Source: Salipiger bermudensis HTCC2601
GTDB lineage: Bacteria; Pseudomonadota; Alphaproteobacteria; Rhodobacterales; Rhodobacteraceae
NCBI RefSeq assembly: GCF_000153725.1
Contig: NZ_DS022276.1
Location: forward strand, 760,617 to 824,616
Reading direction: 5' to 3'
DNA: 64,000 nucleotides
Made by a program: the position numbers and the translations under genes. Each line of letters starts with the position of its first letter. The first letter of the stretch is position 1. This document shows positions 56,593 through 64,000 of the stretch, piece after piece. The notes below the pieces were generated by a model, which was not told the DNA's origin, ran no database searches, and saw only the letters and a list, made by a program, of their open reading frames with translations.

Positions 56593-57153
56593 ATGTTCAT
56601 TCAGACCGAATCCACCCCGAACCCCGCGACGCTGAAGTTCCTGCCCGGCCAGACGGTTCTGGGCGCAGGCACTGCCGACTTCCCGAGTGCCGAGGGCACT
56701 GACGCCTCGCCGCTGGCCAAGCGCCTGTTCGGCGTGACCGGTGTGACCGGCGTCTTCCTCGGTTCGGATTTCGTCACCGTGACCAAGGCCGATGGCGCCG
56801 ACTGGGACCACGTGAAGCCCGCCGTGCTTGGCGCGATCATGGAGCATTTCCAGTCCGGCGAGCCTGTGATGGCCGGTGAGGGCGGGGCCTCGGGCCATGC
56901 CGCCTTCGAAGGCGAGGACGAGGAAATCGTCGGCCAGATCAAGGAGCTGCTCGACAGCCGCGTGCGCCCGGCCGTGGCACAGGATGGCGGCGACATCACT
57001 TTCCACGGCTTCGAGCGTGGCGTGGTCTACCTGCACATGCAGGGCGCCTGCGCCGGCTGCCCGTCCTCGACCCTGACCCTGAAGATGGGCATCGAGAACC
57101 TGCTGCGCCACTACATCCCCGAAGTGACCGAGGTCCGCCCGGTCGCCGTCTGA
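56593..57153 (+). CDS. NifU-family iron-sulfur carrier (NfuA-like)
   Basis: A 186-residue protein. The N-terminal NFU_N domain (MFIQTESTPNPATLKFLPG) is followed by a NifU domain with the C153-x2-C156 cluster site (GACAGCPSSTLTLK). It carries [4Fe-4S] clusters to targets. An ICE palindrome and a good promoter precede it, indicating iron control. It is followed 58 bases later by tsaB and rimI. Confidence 0.92.
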   Translation: MFIQTESTPNPATLKFLPGQTVLGAGTADFPSAEGTDASPLAKRLFGVTGVTGVFLGSDFVTVTKADGADWDHVKPAVLGAIMEHFQSGEPVMAGEGGASGHAAFEGEDEEIVGQIKELLDSRVRPAVAQDGGDITFHGFERGVVYLHMQGACAGCPSSTLTLKMGIENLLRHYIPEVTEVRPVAV

Positions 57154-57211
57154 CGGCGGCGCGCGACACCGGTCCCGAGACCCGGGCGGATCCGCCCGGG
57201 CGCAAGGTTGC

Positions 57212-57835
57212 ATGACCGATACCGTTCTTGCCTTCGACACCTCCTCTGCCTGCGTCGCGGCCTGCCTGCTGCGCGGACCAGAGGTGCTGTGCCTGCGGCA
57301 CGAGGAGATGGCGCGCGGGCAGGCCGAACGCCTGGTGCCGATGCTCGAGGAGATGCTTGAGGAGGCGGGGCTCGGCTGGCGCGACCTCGACGCGCTCGGG
57401 GTCTGCACCGGGCCGGGCAACTTTACCGGCATCCGCATCTCGGTGGCGACCGCGCGCGGGCTGGCCCTGTCGCTGGGCATCCCGGCGGTGGGCGTGACGG
57501 CGCCGGAGGCGACGGTCTGGGGCGCGGCGCGTCCGGTCGCGGCGGCGGTGGTCGGCTCGCGGCGGATGTCCTATGCGCAGCGCTTCGGCGCGAATGGCGC
57601 CGGGCCGGTGCTGTCGCTGCCGGATGCCGAGGCGATCGCGGCCGAGCTGGGCGAGATGCCGACCCTCAGCCACTCGCTGCCCTTTGCGCGCCCGGCGCAA
57701 AGCCTTGTCGAGGGCGTCGCGCGGGTGGCGGGCGAGCGCTTCCGCGCCCCGGATCTGCCGCGGCCAAGCCCGGTCTACGTGCGCCCGGCAGATGCGGCCC
57801 CCTCGCGCGAGGCGCCGCCGGCGATCCTGCCGTGA
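57212..57835 (+). CDS. tsaB: tRNA threonylcarbamoyladenosine biosynthesis protein TsaB
   Basis: A 207-residue ASKHA-fold partner of TsaD in t6A modification. Motifs are LAFDTSSACVAACLL, GPGNFTGIRISVATARGLAL and the C-terminal PVYVRPADA. The stop overlaps the start of rimI (GTGA). Confidence 0.92.
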   Translation: MTDTVLAFDTSSACVAACLLRGPEVLCLRHEEMARGQAERLVPMLEEMLEEAGLGWRDLDALGVCTGPGNFTGIRISVATARGLALSLGIPAVGVTAPEATVWGAARPVAAAVVGSRRMSYAQRFGANGAGPVLSLPDAEAIAAELGEMPTLSHSLPFARPAQSLVEGVARVAGERFRAPDLPRPSPVYVRPADAAPSREAPPAILP

Positions 57836-58251
57836 GCCCGGCCGAACTGGCCGCGCTGGCGGCGCGCGCCTATCGCCACACGCAGCCGTGGTCCGAGGCG
57901 GATTTCGCGTCCACGCTCGCCCATCCCACCGCCTTGCTGAGCTGCGCCGAGGGCGCCTTCGTGCTCGGGCGGGTGATCGCCGACGAGGCCGAGATCCTCG
58001 CGCTTGCCAGTGATCCGGAGGGCCAGCGGCAGGGCCGGGGGCGGGCGGTTCTCGCCACCTTCGAACAGGATGCGCGCGCCCGCGGCGCGGTCTCGGTGTT
58101 TCTCGAGGTGGCGGCGGAAAACGCCCCGGCGCGAGGGCTTTACTCCGCCTGTGGCTATGTCGAGACCGGCCGGCGCAAGGGCTATTACCGGCGCGCCGAC
58201 GGCTCCTGCGACGACGCGCTGCTCATGACGAAGGCGCTGACCCGAGGTTAG
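57832..58251 (+). CDS. rimI: ribosomal-protein-alanine N-acetyltransferase type GNAT
   Basis: A 139-residue GNAT acetyltransferase. The acetyl-CoA loop is QRQGRGRAVL and the C-terminal motif is YSACGYVETGRRKGYY. It begins with a GTG at 57832 overlapping tsaB by four bases. RimI next to TsaB is a common bacterial pair. Confidence 0.88.
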   Translation: MSPAELAALAARAYRHTQPWSEADFASTLAHPTALLSCAEGAFVLGRVIADEAEILALASDPEGQRQGRGRAVLATFEQDARARGAVSVFLEVAAENAPARGLYSACGYVETGRRKGYYRRADGSCDDALLMTKALTRG

Positions 58252-58401
58252 CGCCCGCGGCTCCGAAATCGCCGCGTCACCCGGTGCAGAATCCGGTTGA
58301 CCCTGTTGCTTCCCAAGGCCTTAAATCAACCATGATCTGCACGGATCAGGCATAAGAGCTGCGCGCAAGCCCGCGCCGCCACCACCACCTGGGAGCAACA
58401 T

Positions 58402-59406
58402 ATGACCCTGATGACCAAATTCCTCGGCGCAAGCGCCGCGCTGGCGCTGACCGCAGGTGCTGCGCTGGCCGATCCGGCGCTGGTCTACGACCTTGGCGGG
58501 AAATTCGACAAGAGCTTCAACGAAGCCGCGTATAACGGCGCCGAGGCCTATGCCGCCGCGACCGGCGGCAGCTATCGCGATATCGAGCTGCAATCCGAAG
58601 CGCAGCGCGAGCAGGCCCTGCGCCGCTTCGCCGAGGCCGGCTTCAACCCGGTGGTCACCACCGGCTTCTCCATGTCGACTCCGATCGCCTCGGTGGCGGC
58701 GGATTACCCGGACACCAAGTTCGTCACCATCGACGGCTTCGTGAACCCCGAAGAGCACCCGAACGTGCTCTCGATCCTGTTCTCCGAGCACGAGGGCTCG
58801 TATCTCGTCGGCATGATGGCGGCGATGGCCTCCGAGAGCGGCACCGTGGGCTTCGTGGGCGGCATGGACGTGCCGCTGATCCGCAAGTTCGCCTGCGGCT
58901 ACGCGCAGGGCGTGATGGCCGCCAACCCCGACGCCACGGTGATCGCCAACATGACCGGCACCACCCCGGCGGCGTGGAACGACCCGGTGAAGGGCTCCGA
59001 GCTTGCCAAGGCGCAGATCAGCCAGGGCGCCGACGTGATCTATGCCGCCGCCGGTGGCACTGGCCTCGGCGTGCTGCAGACCGCCGCCGACGAGGATATC
59101 CTGTCGGTCGGCGTGGACAGCAACCAGAACCACCTGCACCCGGGCGAGGTGCTGACCTCGATGCTCAAGCGCGTCGACGTGGCGGTGCAGGAAGCGATGA
59201 CCGCGGGCGACGAACTCGAGACCGGCGTTATGGTGCTGGGTCTGGCCGAGAACGGCGTCGGCTACGCGCTCGACGAGAACAACGAGGCGCTGGTCACCGA
59301 GGAGATGAAGACCGCGGTCGATGCCGCGCGCGAAGAGATCATCGCGGGCGAGATCGCGGTGCACGACTACTCTTCCGACGACAGCTGCCCCGTCCTCAAC
59401 TTCTGA
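58402..59406 (+). CDS. BMP-family solute-binding protein
   Basis: A 334-residue periplasmic binding protein of the BMP/PnrA type, which usually binds purine nucleosides. The signal is GASAALALTAGAALA. YDLGGKFDKSFNEAAYNGA starts the mature part, and IDGFVNPEEHPNVLSILFSEHEGSYLVG is family-like. It opens an importer operon. Confidence 0.9.
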   Translation: MTLMTKFLGASAALALTAGAALADPALVYDLGGKFDKSFNEAAYNGAEAYAAATGGSYRDIELQSEAQREQALRRFAEAGFNPVVTTGFSMSTPIASVAADYPDTKFVTIDGFVNPEEHPNVLSILFSEHEGSYLVGMMAAMASESGTVGFVGGMDVPLIRKFACGYAQGVMAANPDATVIANMTGTTPAAWNDPVKGSELAKAQISQGADVIYAAAGGTGLGVLQTAADEDILSVGVDSNQNHLHPGEVLTSMLKRVDVAVQEAMTAGDELETGVMVLGLAENGVGYALDENNEALVTEEMKTAVDAAREEIIAGEIAVHDYSSDDSCPVLNF

Positions 59407-59510
59407 GCGCCTGCGGGCCGGTGACCCCGGCCCGCTCTCCAAACAGGGTCGGCTCCTCCGCCTGCACCGGTGGAGGAGCCGCGCTTCCAGTTACGACCCG
59501 GGAATCTGCC

Positions 59511-61109
59511 ATGACCGCCCCCGCCATCGAGCTGCAAGGCATCTCCAAGGCCTTCGGCCCCGTCCAGGCCAACAAGGACATCTCGATCCGCGTCATGCCG
59601 GGCACGATCCACGGCATCATCGGCGAGAACGGTGCCGGCAAATCGACGCTGATGTCGATCCTCTACGGTTTCTACAAGGCCGATGCCGGCGAGATCTTCA
59701 TCAACGGGCAGCGCACCGAGATCAGCGACAGCCAGGCGGCGATCTCCGCCGGCATCGGCATGGTATTCCAGCACTTCAAGCTGGTGCAGAACTTCACCGT
59801 GCTCGAGAACGTCATCCTCGGCGCCGAGGACGGCCCGATGCTCAACGCTTCGCTGGCCCGCGCTCGCGGCGTGTTGCGGCAGCTGTCGGAGGAATACGAG
59901 CTCTCGGTCGATCCCGACCAGCTGATCGAGAATCTCAGCGTCGGCCATCAGCAGCGCGTCGAGATCCTCAAGGCGCTCTACCGGCAGGCCGACATCCTGA
60001 TCCTCGACGAGCCCACCGGCGTGCTCACGCCCGCCGAGGCCGACCACCTGTTCCGCATCCTCGACAACCTCCGGGCCGAGGGCAAGACGATCATCCTGAT
60101 CACCCACAAGCTGCGCGAGATCATGGAGATCACCGACACCGTCTCGGTGATGCGCCGCGGCCAGATGACCGCCACCGTCAAGACCCGCGAGACCTCGCCC
60201 GAGGAGCTGGCCGAGTTGATGGTCGGCCGCAAGGTGCTGCTTCGGGTCGACAAGGCGCCGGCCGAGATCGGCGCCCCGGTGTTGCAGGTCGAGGGGTTGC
60301 GCCATGTTGACAGCCACGGGGTCGAGCGTCTCAAGGGCGTCTCGCTCGAGGTCCGCGCCGGAGAGATCCTCGGCATCGCCGGCGTCGCCGGCAACGGCCA
60401 GTCCGAGCTGCTCGAGGTGCTGGGCGGCTATGCCGACGCCACCGGCCGGGTGCTGGTCAACGGCTCCGAGATCGACCTGACCGGCGCCAAGTCCGACGGT
60501 CAGTCGCGCCGCGCCCGCGGCATCGCCCATGTCCCCGAGGACCGGCAGACCGAGGGGCTGATCATGGCCTACACGGCGTGGGAGAACATCGTCTTCGGCT
60601 ACCACCGCGACCCGCGCTACCAGTCGGGCATGCTGATGAACAATGCGCTGATCCGCGAGGAGGCGCAGGACAAGATGACCCGCTACGATGTGCGCCCGCC
60701 GAACCCGCAGCTCGCGGCGCGGAACTTCTCGGGCGGCAACCAGCAGAAGATCGTGCTGGCCCGCGAGATCGAGCGCGATCCCGACATCCTGCTGATCGGC
60801 CAGCCGACCCGCGGCGTCGACATCGGCGCCATCGAGTTCATTCACCAGGAAATCGTGCGCCTGCGCGACAAGGGCAAGGCGATCCTGCTGGTCTCGGTGG
60901 AGCTCGACGAGATCCTGTCGCTGTCGGATCGCATCGCGGTGATGTTCGACGGCCAGATCATGGGCGAGCGCCTTCCCGCGGAGACCGACCAGACCGAGCT
61001 CGGCCTGCTGATGGCCGGCGTCACCGAGAGGCCCGACAAGCCGCTGATAGAGGCCGTCGATGCGTCGCTTCACGAAAAGGAAGCCCGGGAGGCCGAGCAG
61101 CATGACTGA
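59511..61109 (+). CDS. BMP-type ABC importer, double ATP-binding protein
   Basis: A 532-residue fused ATPase of the sugar/nucleoside ABC type (RbsA/NupA-like). The first domain has GENGAGKST and [15 protein letters not shown]; the second has the variant [10 protein letters not shown] and [15 protein letters not shown]. The start at 59511 is 104 bases after the binding-protein gene. Confidence 0.92.
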   Translation: MTAPAIELQGISKAFGPVQANKDISIRVMPGTIHGIIGENGAGKSTLMSILYGFYKADAGEIFINGQRTEISDSQAAISAGIGMVFQHFKLVQNFTVLENVILGAEDGPMLNASLARARGVLRQLSEEYELSVDPDQLIENLSVGHQQRVEILKALYRQADILILDEPTGVLTPAEADHLFRILDNLRAEGKTIILITHKLREIMEITDTVSVMRRGQMTATVKTRETSPEELAELMVGRKVLLRVDKAPAEIGAPVLQVEGLRHVDSHGVERLKGVSLEVRAGEILGIAGVAGNGQSELLEVLGGYADATGRVLVNGSEIDLTGAKSDGQSRRARGIAHVPEDRQTEGLIMAYTAWENIVFGYHRDPRYQSGMLMNNALIREEAQDKMTRYDVRPPNPQLAARNFSGGNQQKIVLAREIERDPDILLIGQPTRGVDIGAIEFIHQEIVRLRDKGKAILLVSVELDEILSLSDRIAVMFDGQIMGERLPAETDQTELGLLMAGVTERPDKPLIEAVDASLHEKEAREAEQHD

Positions 61110-61127
61110 GCCCGCCCGCCTTGCGAC

Positions 61128-61169
61128 GTCCCCTGCTTCTTTACGTCCCAAATACTCCCGCCGGAGGCA
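61128..61169 (-). repeat. GAGTATTT-type repeat inside an operon gap
   Basis: In the minus orientation it reads GGAGTATTTGGGACGTAAAG, then AAGCAGGGG. It aligns with the copies at 49757 and 56402. It sits between two genes of the same importer operon. Confidence 0.8.
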
Positions 61170-61210
61170 CCCGCGCCCGCAGGGCGCGCCCCTGAACCAA
61201 GAGGCCCCGA

Positions 61211-62305
61211 ATGGATAAGATGCCCGCCTGGGCCGACGCGGTGCTCGTGCCCCTGATCTCGATCCTGCTCGCCGCCGTGCTGTCGGCGCTGGTGATCCTC
61301 GCCATCGGCGAGAACCCGGTCGATGCGTTCAAGCTGATGGTCGAGGGCGCGCTGATGCGCAGCGCCGGCTGGGGCTACACGCTCTATTACACCACCAACT
61401 TCATCTTCACCGGGCTCTGCGTCGCGGTGGCCTTTCACGCCAAGATGTTCAACATCGGCGGCGAGGGGCAGGCGATGATCGGCGGGCTGGGCGTGGCGCT
61501 GGTCTGCCTGTTCATCCCGTTCCCGCACTGGAGCATCGCGCTGCTGGTGGCGACGCTGGCCGCCGGCGCGTTCGGGGCGCTCTGGGCGCTGATCCCGGCC
61601 TATCTTCAGGCCACGCGCGGCAGCCATATCGTGATCACCACCATCATGTTCAACTTCATCGCCGCGGCGGTGCTGAACTACGTGCTGGTCAATGTTCTGC
61701 GCCCGCAAGGGGCCATGGACCCGGCCACCGCCAAGTTCCCCGAGGCAACCCAGCTGCCGACCTTCCAGGACCTGTTCGCCACCGCCGAGAACCCGCTGTT
61801 CCGCGGCTCGCCCGCCAACGTGACCTTCTTCCTCGCGGTGCTGGCCTGCGTCGCCTTCTGGTTCCTGATGTGGCGCACCAAGCTCGGCTACGAGATCCGC
61901 GCCTTCGGCCATTCCGAGAGCGCCGCCCGCTATGCCGGCATCTCTCCGGTGCGCATCACCGTCGTGGCGATGCTGATCTCGGGCGGTCTCGCCGGCATGA
62001 TGGCACTCAACACCACCATGGGCGAGGCCGAGCGGCTGGTGATGAACGCAACCGAGGGCGCCGGCTTCATCGGCATCGCGGTGGCGCTGATGGGGCGCTC
62101 GCACCCGGTCGGGATCTTTCTCGCGGCGCTGCTCTTCGGCTTCCTCTATCAGGGCGGCGCCGAGCTGGCGCTCTGGACCAACATCCCGCGCGAGCTGATC
62201 ACCGTGATCCAGGCGCTGGTGATCCTGTTTACCGGCGCGCTCGACAACATGGTGCGGATGCCGCTCGAACGCATCTTCATGGCGACCCGGCGGAGGAACG
62301 GCTGA
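61211..62305 (+). CDS. BMP-type ABC importer, permease 1
   Basis: A 364-residue permease with about nine or ten helices. The conserved AFHAKMFNIGGEGQAMIGG and FIGIAVALMGRSHPVGIF are typical of nucleoside permeases of this family. Stop and next start overlap by one base (TGATG). Confidence 0.9.
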   Translation: MDKMPAWADAVLVPLISILLAAVLSALVILAIGENPVDAFKLMVEGALMRSAGWGYTLYYTTNFIFTGLCVAVAFHAKMFNIGGEGQAMIGGLGVALVCLFIPFPHWSIALLVATLAAGAFGALWALIPAYLQATRGSHIVITTIMFNFIAAAVLNYVLVNVLRPQGAMDPATAKFPEATQLPTFQDLFATAENPLFRGSPANVTFFLAVLACVAFWFLMWRTKLGYEIRAFGHSESAARYAGISPVRITVVAMLISGGLAGMMALNTTMGEAERLVMNATEGAGFIGIAVALMGRSHPVGIFLAALLFGFLYQGGAELALWTNIPRELITVIQALVILFTGALDNMVRMPLERIFMATRRRNG

Positions 62306-63270
62306 TGGATTTCGCAACCCTTCTCCAGGTGCTCGATTCCACCGTGCGCCTTGCCACGCCGCTGCTCTTCGCCTGCCTCGCCGGGCTGTTTTCCGAGCGC
62401 TCGGGCGTTGTCGATATCGGGCTCGAGGGCAAGATGCTCGCCGCGGCCTTCGCCTCTGCCGCTGTCGCCGCGGTGACCGGTTCGGTCTGGCTCGGCCTGC
62501 TGGCGGGGATCGTCTCGGCCACGCTGATGAGCGCCATCCACGGTCTCGCCTCGATCACCTTCCGCGGCAACCAGCTGATCTCGGGGGTGGCGATCAACTT
62601 CCTCGCCTCAGGCCTGACGGTGCTGATCGCGCAAAGCTGGTTTGGACAGGGCGGCCGCACGCCCTCGCTGATCGGCGGCGGCCGCTTCACCGGCATCACG
62701 CTGCCCTTCGCCGAGGCGCTTTCGGGCGTGCCGGTGATCGGGCCGATCTATGCCGAGCTGATCTCGGGGCACTCGATCCTCGTCTACGTGGCCTTCCTGA
62801 TGGTGCCGCTGTCGTGGTTCATCCTCTATCGCACCCGCTTTGGCCTGCGCCTGCGCGCGGTGGGCGAGGCGCCGGAGGCGGTCGACACCGCCGGTGTCTC
62901 GGTGATCGGGCTGCGCTACGCGGCGATCGCCATCTGCGGCCTGCTCTGCGGGCTCGCGGGGGCCTACCTGGCCACCGGCCTGCAGGCGGGGTTCGTGCGC
63001 GAGATGACCGCCGGGCGCGGCTACATCGCTCTGGCGGCGCTGATCTTCGCCAAGTGGCGGCCGTGGTACGCGCTCTGGGCTTGTCTGCTCTTCGGCCTGC
63101 TGCAGGCGGTGGCGCTGCGCTACCAGAACATTGATCTCGGCGCCTTTACCGTGCCGGTGCAGGTGATGGACGCGCTGCCCTATATCCTGACGGTGATCAT
63201 CCTCGCGGGCTTTGTCGGCAAGGCGATCCCGCCCCGCGCCAGCGGCGAGCCCTACCTCAAGGAGCGCTGA
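62305..63270 (+). CDS. BMP-type ABC importer, permease 2
   Basis: A 321-residue permease. [20 protein letters not shown] and [18 protein letters not shown] are family signatures. It is the last importer gene; fmt follows 65 bases downstream. Confidence 0.9.
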   Translation: MDFATLLQVLDSTVRLATPLLFACLAGLFSERSGVVDIGLEGKMLAAAFASAAVAAVTGSVWLGLLAGIVSATLMSAIHGLASITFRGNQLISGVAINFLASGLTVLIAQSWFGQGGRTPSLIGGGRFTGITLPFAEALSGVPVIGPIYAELISGHSILVYVAFLMVPLSWFILYRTRFGLRLRAVGEAPEAVDTAGVSVIGLRYAAIAICGLLCGLAGAYLATGLQAGFVREMTAGRGYIALAALIFAKWRPWYALWACLLFGLLQAVALRYQNIDLGAFTVPVQVMDALPYILTVIILAGFVGKAIPPRASGEPYLKER

Positions 63271-63335
63271 GCACTGGCCTCCGCCTCTCCGAGCGACTAT
63301 CTCGGGAGGGACTGAGCGAAGCAAGGAGCAGGGCA

Positions 63336-64000
63336 ATGCGGGTGATCTTCATGGGAACGCCGGAGTTCTCGGTGCCGGTGCTCGACGCGCTGGTCGAGGC
63401 GGGGCACGAGATTGCCGCGGTCTACTGCCAGCCGCCGCGCCCCGCCGGGCGCGGCAAAAAGGACCGGCCCACGCCGGTGCATGCCCGCGCCAAGGCGCTG
63501 GGGCTCGAGGTGCGCCACCCGGTGAGCCTGAAATCGCCCGATGAGCAGGCCCGCTTCGCCGAGCTCAAGGCCGATGTCGCGGTGGTGGTCGCCTACGGGC
63601 TGATCCTGCCGCAGGCCATCCTCGACGCGCCCGCCAAGGGCTGCCTCAACATCCACGCCTCGCTGCTGCCGCGCTGGCGCGGGGCCGCCCCGATCCACCG
63701 GGCGATCCTGTCGGGCGATGCACAGACCGGCATCTGCATCATGCAGATGGAGGCCGGGCTCGACACCGGCCCAGTGCTGCTGCGCGAGGCCACCGAGATT
63801 GGCCCGGAGGAGACCACCGGCGCGTTACATGACCGGCTGAGCGCCATGGGTGCGGCACTGATCGTGCAGGCGCTGTCGCAACTGGACTCCCTCACCCCCG
63901 AGGTGCAGCCCGAAGAGGGCGTTACCTACGCGCAGAAGATCGCCAAGGCGGAGGCGGCAGTGGACTGGACGCGCCCGGCGGAAGAGATCTCGCGCCAGAT
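63336..64000 (+). CDS. fmt: methionyl-tRNA formyltransferase (3' end outside window)
   Basis: Formylates initiator Met-tRNA. Over 220 residues are seen: [16 protein letters not shown] at the start, [24 protein letters not shown] with the catalytic Asn-His pair, and GLDTGPVL. It runs off the window. No def gene is visible upstream. Confidence 0.93.
   Translation, partial: MRVIFMGTPEFSVPVLDALVEAGHEIAAVYCQPPRPAGRGKKDRPTPVHARAKALGLEVRHPVSLKSPDEQARFAELKADVAVVVAYGLILPQAILDAPAKGCLNIHASLLPRWRGAAPIHRAILSGDAQTGICIMQMEAGLDTGPVLLREATEIGPEETTGALHDRLSAMGAALIVQALSQLDSLTPEVQPEEGVTYAQKIAKAEAAVDWTRPAEEISRQ

Noticed and set aside
59367..61151. 594-residue minus-strand open frame opposite the importer ATPase
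   Set aside because: Antisense shadow of a strong ABC protein.

Overview
This is a GC-rich window of about 64 kb that reads as ordinary chromosome of an alphaproteobacterium in the family Rhodobacteraceae (Roseobacter group). The family call rests on IalB-, DUF2125- and YjgN-type proteins, a class I lysyl-tRNA synthetase, an Rhizobium-etli-type L-asparaginase, an Irr-type operator before a NifU-like gene, and recurrent intergenic elements carrying GAGTATTT...AGAAG. I cannot name the genus. I see no rRNA, tRNA, insertion sequence, prophage block, integrase or CRISPR array.

Layout. 1-1022: end-truncated YjgN/DUF898 membrane protein. 1110-3533: parC. 3.7-9.2 kb: small housekeeping genes (SH3 protein, SDR, HIG1-like protein, cobalamin adenosyltransferase, M20 peptidase, DUF2125, ChaC). 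9.2-12.4 kb: a MotA/ExbB-like gene followed by an OmpA-domain protein with a very long coiled coil, which together look like an uncharacterised ion-driven cell-envelope motor. 12.5-15.1 kb: serB, asparaginase, IalB. 15.2-25.8 kb: a LuxR-type regulator diverging from a 10-gene catabolic block. The block holds a polyamine-type ABC importer, a nitrilase-fold amidohydrolase and a class III aminotransferase, then a Rieske oxygenase, a RidA-family protein, DUF1028 and an M20 deacylase. 25.8-29.0 kb: a four-gene lipid/glycolipid operon (PlcP/LpxH-like phosphoesterase, GT21-like glycosyltransferase, DedA, GT2). 29.2-32.2 kb: modEABC. 32.3-40.9 kb: CDP-alcohol transferase, cold-shock protein, ettA, nadD, dacB, terB, lysK. 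41.1-43.4 kb: a beta-helix spike-like protein. 43.4-49.6 kb: PNPOx-like, outer-membrane barrel, ParA-like and kinase-like genes, fsa, priA. 49.9-56.4 kb: S49 peptidase, zinc ribbon, Ca/Na exchanger, FolM-like SDR, uvrC, aminotransferase, USP. 56.6-58.3 kb: nfuA-like, tsaB, rimI. 58.4-63.3 kb: a BMP-type nucleoside importer. 63.3 kb to the end: truncated fmt.

The most informative signals beyond gene calls are the motor pair, the phased GGTATA boxes between the LuxR gene and the importer operon, the catabolic block with an Arg-less RidA protein and a CntA/GbcA-like Rieske oxygenase, the lipid-remodelling operon, a clear Irr/ICE palindrome before the NifU-like gene, a palindrome before modA, a DnaA-box-bearing AT-rich gap before uvrC, and at least three families of short intergenic repeats.
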